DNA of 64,000 nucleotides from Escarpia spicata. Lineage: Eukaryota > Annelida > Polychaeta > Sabellida > Siboglinidae. The stretch is taken from the NCBI GenBank assembly GCA_963995525.1, contig OZ023213.1:39048989-39112988 (forward strand), in the 5' to 3' direction. Position 1 is the first letter of the stretch. Each line of letters starts with the position of its first letter. The notes beneath the pieces were generated by a model. It worked only from the letters and a program-made list of their open reading frames with translations. It was not told the origin of the DNA and searched no databases. This document shows positions 36,146 through 49,489 of this stretch, in pieces. A program made the translations under genes and the position numbers.

Positions 36146-37046
36146 CATGCTTATTTTGACGAATCACTGTAGTGGTTTTGCGGCGATAACTAGTGCCAAC
36201 GCATTCAATGGAAATGAAACCAACCGTGACATATATAAATAGGTTTTTCGTATTGCTTTCTGGTCTACAGTTGTACAAGGACCACCTAAATATTTACACA
36301 TATGTGAATACTCGAACTTTGCGAAAATGTCACCAGACATAAAGCGATTGCAATTAAAATGCATAAAACTAGCATGACAAGTTGATGAAGAAGTATGGTT
36401 CAAGGATGTACAGGGACCACCTCAATATTTACACATATAATAATAATAAGATAACTTATATTGCGCTTAAATCCTTGGAAGCCAAGCTCAGAGGCGAAGT
36501 TGACGAGAAAGATGTAGTTCAAGGTTTGTTCATCTACATATAACTCATATTTACATCACATATGTGATCAAGCCGTGCTCCGTTTTCAAGAACAAACCAA
36601 CACCCACATGAGGAGAGGGTAATATTAGTAATGATGATGGCCGCAAACGGCCACCTAGAACTTTGTATAATTTTTTAATATCCTGTTTTTATTAACATTT
36701 TTATTTTTTATCTATACTTATTTATGTTTCTATTTTTTATAAGAATATTTTTATCGGTATGCTTTTTTCCTATATTGACACAATGCTTGTCTGAAATAAA
36801 AAACATTATTATTATTACTACTACTAGAACATACGGTTGCCGTAGGTTTTTTCCTGCATTTTTGAGGTGTGCAGAAGGCATATGAATAGGTGTGAACGTC
36901 TTCATCTATATACACGGATATATTAAACACATCTCCTTTGAAAATGCATTGATGTGCAGGTCAGTGTGTCATCTCAAGAGTTCCTAATCGTTGCTTGCAG
37001 ATATTAATCTTGACTCATAATACTTTTATTTAGTCAATAATATATA

Positions 37047-37048
<2 letters not shown>
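36146..37048. other. Non-coding interval
   Basis: A short direct repeat (ACA(A/G)GGACCACCT(A/C)AATATTTACACATAT) occurs at about 36277 and 36408. A sequence like the SINE tail (ATTGCGCTTAAATCCTTGG) is at about 36460-36480. No gene recognised. Confidence 0.5.
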
Positions 37049-37110
<62 letters not shown>

Positions 37111-37120
37111 CGCGTACACG
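37049..37120. repeat. (GT)n then (GC)n microsatellite
   Basis: Alternating GT from 37049 to about 37101, then GCGCGCGCGCG. Fully alternating purine-pyrimidine. Confidence 0.9.
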
Positions 37121-37672
37121 CATAAGATGCTTACGCGCAACCAATCTCGCGCATACATATATGCATACTTACATACACATAGATACATTACATAAATGTA
37201 CATGCGTTCGATCATGCATACATACACAAGTGCTTCCATACATACATACACGCATACATACATACGTATGTATGTATGAATGTACGTACGTACGTAGGCC
37301 TACGTACGCCCACACGCACTCACGCACACACAGACACCCTTTAGAAAGAGTTCCTGGGGCATGCCCTGGCTGTGTGCCAAGTATTGCCCAAGATGATTAT
37401 TCAAATAAAAAAAACCAACCGTCGGGGTCAGACACAAAAGTTCGCCGCATGTGTAATAAGTTATCATGATCACATGAGTAGATCCTCTTCTGCTCAACAA
37501 AGACAGTAAAGTCGCGTAGTTGTTGGCGTTCTGTTAGAAGAGGTTGACGTGTAGCTCCAACGGGTAAGTAGGTTTCCTTCAATTTCATTATGGAAACGAG
37601 AAAGCTATGTCCATTAAATCGATGTTTCGTTTCAACATAATGGTGCTAACAATCAAATCAATTGGTGACAAG

Positions 37673-37898
37673 GCAAGTTATTATATAGCGCAATATCCAG
37701 TCCTTATGACTGCTCAAAGCGCTTTACAGTTTACGTCTTGGCATATATGTTCAATAGACTTCTACGGAAAGTATTCAGCCACGCTGCAATTAAGGCGCGA
37801 AGATTATTCGTACACAATTATCCGTCACTGTATATAGCCAGGTACTCATTTGTACAACTGAGCTGGGTGAACTAGACCAATATAGAGTGAACGGGTTC
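37673..37898 (-). mobile_element. tRNA-derived SINE, copy 2, head missing
   Basis: The plus strand shows AGTTATTATATAGCGCAATATCCAG, GACTGCTCAAAGCGCTTTA and TATAGCCAGGTACTCATT, the complement of the SINE body at 62600-62836. The tRNA-like head with the A and B boxes is missing or unrecognisable beyond 37898. Confidence 0.75.
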
Positions 37899-39900
<2,002 letters not shown>

Positions 39901-39911
39901 AGTTTGCCATC

Positions 39912-40301
39912 AAATCAGTGCCGAAACATTCCACAAAAAAGACTTAATCGAAAAGCCGTGACAGCGAACAATGAGATAAGTGACACAATATTGTCTGCAA
40001 ACGTTAGAAAGAGGGCTCTGAAGTCTCTTGGAATTATGAGTCCATTCTACTCAATGTTTATTTATGAAGCGGCAGAATTCGACGTGTCGTGGCGGCAGTT
40101 TGTACGAACAGAAGTATCTGCCGTGTCCGTCGTTGTTCAGGTACAGCGCTATCCAGTGTACACCTGGTTTGTTGTTACGAAGGCGGCCGGTAAAGCATCT
40201 ATCGTAGTAGCGAGTACTTTGGCTTTGGGCACGATAGCGCGAACGATGGCCTCTGTATACGGTTCCTTGGCCAGTAGGCGAGCAATCTGCAGAGTCTCCA
40301 T
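39912..40301 (-). pseudogene. Adenain-like cysteine protease (copy B)
   Basis: The start METLQIARLLAKEPYTEAIV lies just beyond the capsid stop codon. After a frameshift near 40160 the sequence shows GVHWIALYLNNDGHGRYF, with the catalytic His in HW, then SYKLPP, and, after an internal stop, QSPLSNVCRQYC, matching the Gln and Cys of the Q-S-x-x-C-G-x-Y-C active-site block, with the Gly after Cys changed. This family cleaves virion proteins during maturation in adenoviruses and Polintons. It is inactive here because of the frameshift, an internal stop and the changed context. Confidence 0.7.
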
Positions 40302-40305
40302 CTCA

Positions 40306-41521
40306 TCAGAAGTCGTAGATGACGTTGCGGTTCTTGTCGATCTCCAGCACGGTCTCGAACTCTGCATAGGCTACGACGTTCACGGTGATCGTTAACGCAT
40401 CGCGGAAATGAATCTAAATGCGCAGGTTGCCCATTTGTACCAGATGGAAACAGGCGTCGTCGCACGCGTCGGGGGTGAGATCCAAGCCGAAGAAGGTGTA
40501 GCCGTATCGGAAGTCGGCGCGAGACGACCCGTTGCCTTCGTCCTACCACACCTTACCGGTCGTGGTAAACAGGTTGTGGTAGTACTTGACGAAACAATCG
40601 TCGTCGAAATTTGGCTGGGAAGGTTTGGAGGGCATCTGTTGTCCGTCCACGTACACGGCAAGGAAGATGATGTGGTTGTTCTTGGCGTGGAACGGATTTA
40701 TGTTGTAGGTCCCGTTGTAGACCACCGAGTTATTATCGATGCAGCACAGCACAATACGTTTTTGAAAGAGTGCCAAGGAAGAGATTCTAGTGCGTGTTCG
40801 AGCGGGTTCCCGTCGGAATGGAGTAGACCTTACACTCAACGGCCTGCATCGGATACTTGGCCGTGGTTTTTTGAGGGCCATGATGTGTGCTATTTGCACG
40901 GTCGGATTAAGAGTTGTCTTCTTTAAGAACAGTGTGATGTTGGTGATAAATCTTGTAGTCGGGGATGGCTCCACCGGCCATGATGGCGAACGCATCCTTG
41001 CTGCGCACTAGACGTATCTTGATCTCTATGCCGTTGATGAGGAATTTATCCTGGAGGAACAGGTTCACGTGGAGACGACCAAGCATGTCGACCTCGCGAC
41101 TCTGAACGATCTTTTGTCGTCGAGCCACGAACCCCGCGTTGGCTGCATCTCCGATGGCTATTTCGACTGCCCGTGTCTTGCACCAAAGCTGACTCGTTAT
41201 CAAAAGTGTCTCGATGTAGGTGCGGTACGGGTACGTTAAGGTCGAGGGGGTCATAAGCGTTCCTTTCAGGTAGACGTCGACCTGACTGAACAGCGAATGA
41301 AGCCAGTTATTCACCAGATCCACGGGATCGGCGGCGTCGAGGTCGGTTCCGTCGGCACAAGTCACCTTCGCTTGAACGTTTAGCACCATGCTGGCGAGAT
41401 CCAGGTAATCGTTACCCGATCCGGGTATGACGAGTTCTATCGGACCACCAGAGTCGAGAGAGGACATGGCTTGATGTTGCACCGTGTGAATATCGATGAT
41501 GCTGATGTGAGTCGAAGGCAC
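40306..41521 (-). pseudogene. Major-capsid-like protein (copy B), nearly full length
   Basis: The first segment (41521-40907) is open for 204 codons and includes PGSGNDYLDLASM, LHSLFSQVDVYLKGTL and LTYPYRTYIETLL. The middle (to about 40543) includes FHAKNNHIIFLAVYVDGQQ, and the last part shifts frame to end at DKNRNVIYDF before a TGA at 40306-40308. Homologous to copy A. Usual length for this family is near 400 residues, which the total span fits. At least two frameshifts. Proposed to be the double jelly-roll shell protein by family and gene neighbourhood. Confidence 0.72.
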
Positions 41522-41553
41522 GAGCTCGTTCTTGACCCCCTAAACACAATTGT

Positions 41554-41847
41554 CTATGCACTAAAGCCATCGTCGAATGTGTCGGGCTCACGTTTCCGCG
41601 ACGTGCGTGCCTTATTCTGTTTCCAATCTGTTCTGATTCGTTTCTTGACGGGTGCTCGTTTTATACGCTTACGCGGTTGCACACCTGGGGTCAAGAAGAC
41701 GCTCATGATGTTTCTACCGGCAGACGTGATGCGATCTTTGGAGCCCGTTTTGATGTTCTGCCCCGACAAGATGTCATCGGCTGTGCACGCGCCGGTCGTC
41801 AACGTTCTCTTTCCCAACGCTACAACACCTCTCTCGATGTGCGGCAC
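41554..41847 (-). pseudogene. Small basic virion-like protein (copy B)
   Basis: 97 codons with TADDILSGQNIKTGSKDRI followed by a strongly basic tail (RKRIKRAPVKKRIRTD). Sits between minor and major capsid genes as in copy A. The basic tail suggests DNA binding, but I do not know the function. Confidence 0.6.
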
Positions 41848-41968
41848 ACCTTACGCAGTAGACCTCCGAAGAGACTTCCTAGCCCGTGACCTCGTTGGTA
41901 TCGAGCACCTACAAAATAGGGAAGCGCACCTCCCGCATGACAAGCATAGTAATCGTTGTAATTCATGT

Positions 41969-42112
41969 CTAGAAGAGTGCCGTCCGTCGTCGCCGAAAAT
42001 TAAGTGTCACTGTTACCTTACTGCGTTCGAATGGTACCATTCGACCGGTGTCGTCACTTATTTCGATCTCGATCGTACCAAACACTTTGCAGAGCACGGG
42101 AACGTACCGTGA
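41969..42112 (-). pseudogene. Minor-capsid-like protein, C-terminal piece (copy B)
   Basis: RYVPVLCKVFGTIEIEISDD, then GRMVPFERSKVTVTLNFR, to a TAG at 41969. Matches the end of the copy A protein (YVPVLHKEF, RRVPIERGG). Its expected N-terminal half is on the other strand at 48937-49263. The homology stops sharply at 42112, where plus-strand ORF sequence begins. Confidence 0.68.
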
Positions 42113-42434
42113 TTTTTCAAAGCTCTTCTACGGCGATCCGACGGGATGGCAGGCGTTTGCGCGACAACTCAACGACATAAATCTAACCATGGAGTTGGCA
42201 GACAACGAGGCCAGGAAATTACACATTCAACATACGAAAAAGAAGAATGCAGAAGTAGCAGCGACATTAGCAGCTACACCTTCACGATCGGTCGGTAGAT
42301 CACGACGACCGCTGCACTGGACACCCATCTCGCGTCGACGAATGGAACAGTCGACACCCACCCCACCGTCGGAAGGACGCAAGGAAGCTGAATGTGAGTC
42401 TTTAGGGAAGGTACGTGACGAATCGATGACATAA
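42112..42434 (+). pseudogene. Unknown Polinton ORF upstream of integrase (copy B)
   Basis: Reads from FYGDPTGWQAFARQLNDINL onward through KKKNAEVAATLAATPSR to a TAA at 42432, just before the integrase frame. The start is lost at the inversion junction. Basic and Ala/Ser-rich second half. No family recognised and no equivalent in copy A, which begins further downstream. Confidence 0.45.
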
Positions 42435-42439
42435 CGAGC

Positions 42440-43475
42440 ATGATCGACCAGCGGGACACTCGACTTCAACTGGTGGCCGGGATTACCAACGACTATCTGA
42501 TTCGTCTACCGCCACCACCATGCTTCGCCACCACCGTCGCAATCAGCGGGAGTCTACTTAGACCCCACAAAGGACGGGAATTACTGGGCAATCAAGTCCT
42601 TGCGATGCGCCCCCTTCCGACCTATCGAGCGTGTACTAAGGAAATAGTGGCTATCGGAACGGAACGCGTAAACCTACACAAACCGGTGAGATTTCGATTA
42701 AAGCGACGACGCGTTCTCGTGGGAGGACTGACCCAACAGTGGCAGGCCGATCTCATTGACGTGTCCAGTCTGAAAAAAGTTAACGACGGTACGACATTTC
42801 TATTCACGGTCATCGACGTTTTCTCGAAAGTCGCCAGGTTCGTTCCGTTAAAAACAAGTCGTCGACGTCATTGTTGCGGGCACTGGACGGTCTGTTCACC
42901 GCCACCAACAATCGACCGCTGACGTTGCAGACCAGGCGATACTTGACGAAACACGAGACGTGGCGATACATCAATATCCTTCAGTTGCAGGTGAATCCGT
43001 CAAATCAAGAAGAGGTGTGACAGCACTTGTACGGTGGTCAGCATGGCAAGGGTGTGCACAAATTCCACATGGCCGATCGCGTTCGTATCAGCAAGGTCAG
43101 AGACGGTTCGAAAAAGGATACCTGGCGAATTGGACTGAGGAAATCTTAACGATACGCGAGGTGCATCCATGCAATCCGCCCGAATTTTGGCAGACGATCT
43201 GGGCGGATGATCTAGGCGAGATACTGGACGTATCCTTCTACGAACTAGAGTTGCAGAAGGTGAGGGTACCAGCTGATAAACTGTATCGCGTGGAATCGAT
43301 AGTGGAGCGACGCAATGTAGGCAGGCGAAGGGAGGTGTTGGTGAAATGGTTCGGATACCCTTCCAAATTCAACAGTTGTATCGATGCCAATGCCATCGTC
43401 GGCTATCGTCGGCGGACGAGACGACAACACAGATATCCGTTGACGATAGCGACGTCGACACTATCGACGCGATGA
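42440..43475 (+). pseudogene. Polinton integrase (copy B), core deleted
   Basis: RFRLKRRRVLVGGLTQQWQA, where QADLID supplies the first catalytic Asp, FTVIDVFSKVARFVPL, and then, in another frame, ATNNRPLTLQT. The sequence next jumps to the C-terminal part (HKFHMADRVRISKVRDG in a third frame, about 43050), so the second Asp and the Glu are deleted. The end (42960-43475) shows FYELELQKVRVPADKLYRVE and a chromodomain-like VKWFGYPSKFN. This is the retrovirus-like integrase of Polintons, inactive here. Confidence 0.78.
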
Positions 43476-43627
43476 GCCTCGACAACAACAACAAAACTCC
43501 TTGGCACATCTTCGGTACCGCGTATCCCAAAGAAGAAATCGTGGTTCTGTGTCAAGTCGTCTTGTACGCGGTCGTAGTGGTCAGCATATACAACCTCTCG
43601 CTCAGTCATGAGAATCCGACTCTGTGA
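43471..43627 (+). pseudogene. Tiny membrane protein after integrase (copy B)
   Basis: 51 codons from MSLDNNNKTPWHIFGTAYPK, then a hydrophobic helix (VVLCQVVLYAVVVVSIYN). It overlaps the end of the integrase frame in a different frame. Compared with copy A, the TGA here sits where A has TGG, so the original protein was probably about 15 residues longer. Single predicted transmembrane segment. Confidence 0.6.
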
Positions 43628-43684
43628 ACGGCCTTTTGAGCAGTTCGTTGGGTTACCTGCTACCTAATCCGACGTTGAGACAGC

Positions 43685-43756
43685 ATGACGACGGGTGATT
43701 TCTACATGACGTTGCCTAGCAACACGTCCATGAACACACACACACCAACAACACGC
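43685..43756 (+). pseudogene. Protein X, N-terminal piece (copy B)
   Basis: MTTGDFYMTLPSNTSMN, the same opening as copy A (after allowing for the T-run frameshift there). Cut by the LINE whose 3' tail begins at about 43757. Confidence 0.55.
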
Positions 43757-44550
43757 TGACTAGGTAGGTAGGTAGGTTTATTTCGGAATTGTATAATACA
43801 GAAGATAAATGAAACACAAAGCGTATACAAACTTTACAATTCCTGGTTGGCAGCAGAGCCAAGGCTGTTACCAATAGAAATACAGTGTTATAACAGGAAA
43901 CAATATAACTTGAATCACTGGTCGCTGCCAACAACTGATAACGGTAATGTAGCATTGTTGTGCAATTTATAACTACAAGCAGTCAGTATCATACATAATA
44001 AGTAACAGTAGTGACGTGGTTGGTAGAATGAACAATTCTTTTCACATATATACAACACTAGTGCTAGATTGCAGAAGAACAATCCAGTAATAACAATGTA
44101 ATATGTAGTGGTATTTTCATAAACCGTTTAAGACTAATCAAATAATAAAAAACACAAAAGTGATAACACATTTAATACGGTGCAGTATCTTCACAGACAT
44201 GGTGTTTTAATACACATGACTTTAGAGAAGATACAAAGCTGGTAATATTAGATTTAGTTTGAATATCAGGCGAAACATTATTCCATACTATCGGCTCATT
44301 GCATAATAAACGATTTGATGATCGTAGGGTAGACTAGCTGATTGGACGAATATGTCTAAGTTGCCTTGTGTCATGATTGTGAATATCACAGGTTAGAGGA
44401 AAAATATCTGATAACGACACTGGCAGATTATTATGACAATAATTATATATAAATTTCGCAATTTATATTTAATAAATATCCTTAAATTTTTGTACATTTA
44501 ACCGTGTGAACAGGGGATGAGTATGCTCATGGAAAGCAATTCGAAGTATA

Positions 44551-46152
44551 CTACGAAAACATTTTTTTTGCATAATGAATACTATTTCTTTGTGTATCTT
44601 TTATGTGTAGATCCCAAAGGATTATTCCATATGTCAAATATGAATATACTAATGCATAGTAAATCGACTTTAGGGTTTCTACAGGAAGAAAGCGATTCAC
44701 TTTATTTATAACATATAGAGCACTTGAATTTTTTTTCTGCAGACACATATGTGTTCATGCCAGTCTAGTTTATCATCAATAAGAAGGTCTAGGAGGTTTA
44801 CACAGTAGGTAGGCTGAATTATCTGATCTGACATCTTTAATGTTATTTGTTCACTAAGTAGATGTTGTGACCTAGAAAACAACATATATTTTAATTTGGA
44901 TACATTTAATGAGAACTTATTAGCATGACACCAGTCGGCTAATACTTGGAGTTCTTTATTTTTGTCATTGTAAAGTTTAGTAATATGATTTCCATTCATA
45001 TATACCGTGGTGTCATCAGCAAATAATATTGCTTTACTTTGTTTCATACAAAAGGGGAGATCATTTATGTATAAGATAAATAAAAGTGGACCAAGAATAC
45101 AGCCCTGCGGAACCCCGAATGTGATATTTTGTGGAAGCGAAGCACTGTTGCTACAAGTTACATATTGCGTTCTATTTGTAAGATAGCTCCTGAACCAATT
45201 AAGAGAGGCCCCTTATTCCATAGTAATTTAACTTATGTAATACAATCTGATGGTCTATGGTATCGAACGCCTTACTTAAATCAAGAAATACACTGAAGAC
45301 TGAGTCTTATTTTTCTAACGCATTTAAAACGTCAGAAACATATGTAGATGCCGCATTAATGGTGTGATTTCCGATCTGAAACCATATTCGTTATTATTCA
45401 AGATGTTGCTATTTGTTAAAAAAAAGGTATAGGTCCTTTTATATAAAATCCTTCCTAATATCTTTGAAATAGCGGGAGGTAAAGATAAAGGTCTATAGTT
45501 GCAAAATGTATTTATAGCTTTTGATTTATAGACAGGTATAATTTTAGCGATTTTTAATTCATCTGGTACAATTCCTTCGCTTAAAGACTAGTTTATTAGA
45601 ATAGCTATTGGTAGAGACACTCCTTCGCCAATTTGTTTTTATAAAATACGGACTTAAATTGTCAGACCCACAACTTTTATTGGGTTGAAGATACTTTATT
45701 ATTTGGCTGACATCACTTGCATCAGTGGGATTCATAAACATACTATTCATACTTCTATCATGGCTTTTGTTTAGATAAGCAGTAAAATTGGTTTGGGGCT
45801 TAAGGATTGCTTTAGCGTAACTCGGTCCAATGTGTGTAAAGAAATTACAAAATCTAATCGAAATTTGATCAGGGTCATTAACAGCGTTGAGCTTGAAATG
45901 TATAGGGATACTTGATTTATCATATTGTTTCCTGATTATTGTTCGAAGTATCTGCCATGTCTTTTTAGAATCATTCTTGAATTCGTGTAATAGGTTAGAA
46001 TAATAAGTTATTTTAGCAATATGCTTTAGTTTATAATAAAGATTTATGTACTTATTATAATGAACGTAAGTGGAATGTGTCTTTGACTTACCAATACATT
46101 TTCGATAACGTTTACTGGATGTTGTAGAAGATTTCATTAGACCTTTGGTCAT
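44551..46152 (-). pseudogene. LINE-B reverse transcriptase
   Basis: The upstream linker has KTHSTYVHYNKYINLYYK and YLQPNKSCGSDNLSPYFIKT (RT block 1). KAILFADDTTVYMNG (45040-44998) holds the catalytic FADD box. LKYMLFSRSQ and LLDLLIDDKLDWHEHI follow, then KSIYYALVYSYLTYGIILWD. Several frames are needed. On the plus strand this region gives only meaningless frames. Confidence 0.88.
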
Positions 46153-46431
46153 CCATTCATTCCTGATTACACATTTTTATTTGATCTCACTAATTTTATC
46201 TGGGGCAAAAGAATCAACAACATTGTGGAGTTGTGTCAAAAATTCTTTAAATGCATTATTTATATCTAATCGATGTAAGTGAGTCCAATCAACTTTTTAA
46301 GAGCGAAAGTTATATGATGGATGGATGCTTCGGAAACAGACTTATGTTTGAATATAAGCGGCTTGTGTAATGGTTTGGGTGATTTCCATTTACCAATTAA
46401 ACAAAATATAGGCAAGTGATCCGATATGTCG

Positions 46432-47140
46432 TTATAAAGTATTCCAGAATGGACAATTGAATTGGTACATAAATATTATTAATAAGGGTTGCAAATGTAT
46501 GGGTGATACGTGTTGGCTCAGTAATTGTAGGAACCATGCTAGCATCAAAAACATATCTAGCATGTCACTTGAGGGTCTATGCGAGTCCAATTTAAGATCT
46601 GTTCCAATTATGATTTGGTGTGTTGAGTTTCGAATTTTGTTTAAAATTGACTCATAATATTTAAGTGATGAACTAACCTCTGTATTAGGAATACGGTAGA
46701 TCTCTCCAACAATGGAAGTAGAACCTTTGTCATTGGATTGTATAGAAATGGACTCGAATTTACCCTCTAAAAATACCAAGGTCATCACGAATATGATATT
46801 GAATATCATCACGCACATATATAGCAACACCACCTTTGGTTTTGGTATGCCTGTTTTTATAAACCATGTTATAATTTGGCAGTTTATAAAGACATGCATT
46901 GTCATCGTTTTCACAAAGTAGGATATAATCAAGTTCAACACGTGCGTCCAATAAATGAGATAATACATTAAGATTGTCAAATTTTGATGCCAGTACTGGA
47001 ATATTAAGATGAAGTACTCTAAATTGAAAGTTAGTATTCCTGTAGTTATCAGAAAGTAAATCATTAACATAATAATACTTACTATTGATATTAGCTTTGT
47101 CAAAAGAGTTTGTATCTTCATCTCTGTTCAAGGCAGGCAA
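46432..47140 (-). pseudogene. LINE-B endonuclease
   Basis: FRVLHLNIPVLASKFDNLN, ELDYILLCEN (catalytic Glu region) and KTKGGVAIYVRDDI lie in one frame. SIVGEIYRIPNTE and HQIIIGTDLKLD follow in another. These fit the apurinic-like endonuclease of non-LTR elements. Confidence 0.82.
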
Positions 47141-47480
47141 ATAAAATAAATTCTTAAATCTTGATTCGTATAATTACGTGGAAGAGAATCCATAGTTTCA
47201 CGATTCGTTTAGCAGGTAGTAGACTGCCAAATTATATTCCACACGGTGTAAACACATTCAGAGGAGGGGCCTACAACATATAAATATAAATTAAAATATA
47301 AATAATATGTGACGATGCTATTTAAACTCGACATCGTCATATTAGAAACAGTTTGCACAACTAATATAAACAAATGGAGCATAGATACTAAATTGATTCA
47401 CGTTAACGAGAATATCAGAGATACTGAAAATTGCAATGATGACATTAACCAAAAAAAACATACAGTGCCGTGACATTCAC

Positions 47481-48477
47481 CTAATAAAAAAAAAGCATGG
47501 ATGCACTGGCTATCAAATTGTCAGAGTTACAAAACAAAAAAACAAGATGAACCAAAAACAGGTGAGAAAACATATTTGTAACGCTAGAGTATGTTGGCGG
47601 AATGCCTACAACTTGCAAATACATTTCCATTCTATTATACATTAAATCAGGTTTTTTTCTGGAGACACTACACAACACTCAACGTCCAAGTTGCTGGAGC
47701 TCGCGCTCAGTGGTAATATTTACCTTGCGACCGGACGACATAAGACAAACGATACGTCCGTCCATTGTTCATGTCGCTGTCACTCCGGCAGTAGATCGCG
47801 CTTGCGACAACAAAACACTGCGTCGCCTCGTTAGGTTCTCGGTTATGACAGTTTTTGTACCTTTAAGCTTTCGCTTGGCGAAGAAGATCTTCTGTTGCTG
47901 TTCGTAGCTGGTGAACTTAACGATTATTGGTCGTGGCTTGTCTCCATTCGGCTTGCCAAGACGGTGGCTGCGGTTGATGCTGCTACTGTCCACCGTCACG
48001 CGATCGGCTGCACAGGTCGGTCACCGCGGTGGTGGTCGTGTCCTTTTTTTGTTCAGACACTCCGTAAAATACGAGGCAATTTCGACGGCTGTATTGTTCT
48101 TGTTCATCTAATTGGTCAAGCACTGCCACATTCGCTTGTTCAAGCTTTTTTCTGGACGCTTCCAGGGCGCGTATTTTGGCGTTAATTGCGTTTATTTATG
48201 CGTGCGATTGTCTTGCTAGCGTGAAAGCTGCAAACCGGATACACATCTTCTTTGATTGCGCTGAATTGTTCTGAGTCCATGATGGCTTTGAGCAGCATGT
48301 CGGTGAATGTTTGTGTTTTAGTAGTTTGTTGATAATGCTTTCGCTGATGGATGTTGCAATGTTCTGGATTGTATCCTTGTCTTTTAGAAGCTCTAACAAC
48401 GCATCTCTCAATGTGTGTCCCTCTAAAGGCTGAATACTGTCATCTGGCGACGTCTTGGTGCTTGGTTTTCGGGGCAT
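47481..48477 (-). pseudogene. LINE-B ORF1
   Basis: Starts MPRKPSTKTSPDDSIQPLEG at 48477 with a helical/coiled-coil-like stretch (LLELLKDKDTIQNIATSISE). After a frameshift it continues RSHRLGKPNGDKPRPIIVKF, then KRKLKGTKTVITENLTRRR (47999-47769), the typical RNA-binding domain end of LINE ORF1 proteins. Binds element RNA. Confidence 0.8.
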
Positions 48478-48649
48478 TATGTTCAGTAGAGCATAACGGT
48501 TGAAGTCGTATGCCCTGTGGTGTAGTGACACCGGGAGTCCAATTTCTCGTGTATTCGAATCAGGTTGTGCGATATTGCGATATGAAATTCGTTTATTGCT
48601 CTCACAAGCGTGCACATGTTTTTATCAATGTGTAGTTTGACAACGACGG

Positions 48650-48868
48650 CTTCTCTACATCACGGCGCTACCGCAATGTCTCAACCTGTCGGGACGGTGG
48701 GAATGCGGACTGGTGGACATACAGTGCCAACACTGTTGGAACACCGTGAGAGAGGAGGAAGCTTGCTTCGGTATCAGGTTAAGAAATGTTGACAAAGAGG
48801 GGAAAGTCACTACGACGATAACCAGGCCGGGTATTATCAAGAACCCACCAAACTCGTCAAAGCGATAA
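48650..48868 (+). pseudogene. Protein X, C-terminal piece (copy B)
   Basis: Frame LLYITALPQCLNLSGRWECG, then LVDIQCQHCWNTV and RLRNVDKEGKV, to a TAA at 48866. Matches copy A (YVTALPQ, GQWECGLVEI). It continues the piece at 43685 across the LINE. Confidence 0.62.
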
Positions 48869-48936
48869 ATGAAGCCCTAGTGCGTGTCTTGCTAGCTAAC
48901 GTTGTGCGCCTGAGTTAGAGCGCCATCAGACACTAG

Positions 48937-49263
48937 ATGACGTTGACGATGCTGTCGAAAACCGTATTCATAGGGGACATACTCACCACCATTCTAGGCT
49001 TTTACAACAACATGCTGCTAGGACCGATTTTCGACACCGAGGTGAACGAGCTCGTTAAAGAAGCCGAAACCGTGGTGGATATGTCGCGGGGGATTGAGTT
49101 GCTCTACGTCTACACGGCCCTCGTGGAACTACGAGTAGTTGGCAACAGCCTCGTGCCACTGATGCGCATAGTCCAGCTGAACGGTAGCCACGGCGACATC
49201 GTGTTGAAGATCGCCGTTAATGGTAATCCCCTGCACCAAGGCCTATTGTTATACATTGCCTGA
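48937..49263 (+). pseudogene. Minor-capsid-like protein, N-terminal piece (copy B)
   Basis: 108 codons from MTLTMLSKTVFIGDILTTIL, with KEAETVVDMSRGIELLYVY and GNSLVPLMRIVQLNGSHGD, ending at 49263. EAETVVDMSRG aligns with EAESVVDMAQG in copy A. The last 15-20 residues diverge, which probably marks the inversion breakpoint. The first 100 or so residues are one of the longest intact Polinton frames here. Confidence 0.68.
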
Positions 49264-49489
49264 TCTCATACGGACTGACGTGACACGTTCCGGCCATAGA
49301 GCGATTAACACAGCGCAGATAGGACGCACGGTTTTTGACCTATGCGTCTTTTACGAGATTTGGATTCCGCTGGACTATTTTCGTAAGTAATTTACCCAAA
49401 ACAACTTTCTAGCAGTCTGTTTGCATACATTTGACGGAATAGGTGTTACAGATTTAGCACATAGATTTGTTACGGACGAATTTTATATA
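49264..49489. other. Junction between Polinton copy B and hAT remnant
   Basis: No clear coding match. If the inversion model is right, this holds sequence that was originally upstream of the integrase block. Confidence 0.35.

Larger units (their letters stand above)
43757..48640 (-). mobile_element. Non-LTR retrotransposon (two-ORF LINE), minus strand, inserted in protein X
   Basis: From right to left: ORF1 (48477 down to about 47770), endonuclease (about 47140-46430), reverse transcriptase (about 46150-44550) and a 3' end with a short tandem tail (complement of TAGGTAGGTAGGTAGG at 43760-43775). Polinton protein X sequence lies on both sides. Stops and frameshifts are frequent, so it is inactive. 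The clade is uncertain; short 3' tandem tails occur in the CR1, L2 and Rex1 groups. Confidence 0.82.
39912..49263. mobile_element. Polinton/Maverick (adintovirus-like) fragment, copy B, inverted and interrupted
   Basis: The left block (39912-42112, minus strand) holds protease, major capsid, small basic protein and the C-terminus of the minor capsid. The right block (42112-49263, plus strand) holds an unknown ORF, integrase, tiny membrane protein, protein X and the N-terminus of the minor capsid. The two halves of the minor-capsid gene now point away from each other, which a single inversion of the right block explains. A LINE (about 43757-48640) splits protein X. No intact gene remains. Polymerase B and ATPase are not seen. 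Confidence 0.8.

Noticed and set aside
35691..36278. Overlapping open frames with Leu-Arg-Val, Cys-Val or Arg-Asn-Thr repeats
   Set aside because: They come from the 9-bp minisatellite and CA tract, whose unit lengths keep frames open. Not genes.
36277..36437. The duplicated ACAAGGACCACCT words as a new repeat family
   Set aside because: Only two copies 131 bp apart and no structure around them; probably a small local duplication.
40408..40926. A plus-strand 172-codon frame as a gene
   Set aside because: It is the antisense shadow of the major-capsid-like pseudogene on the minus strand.
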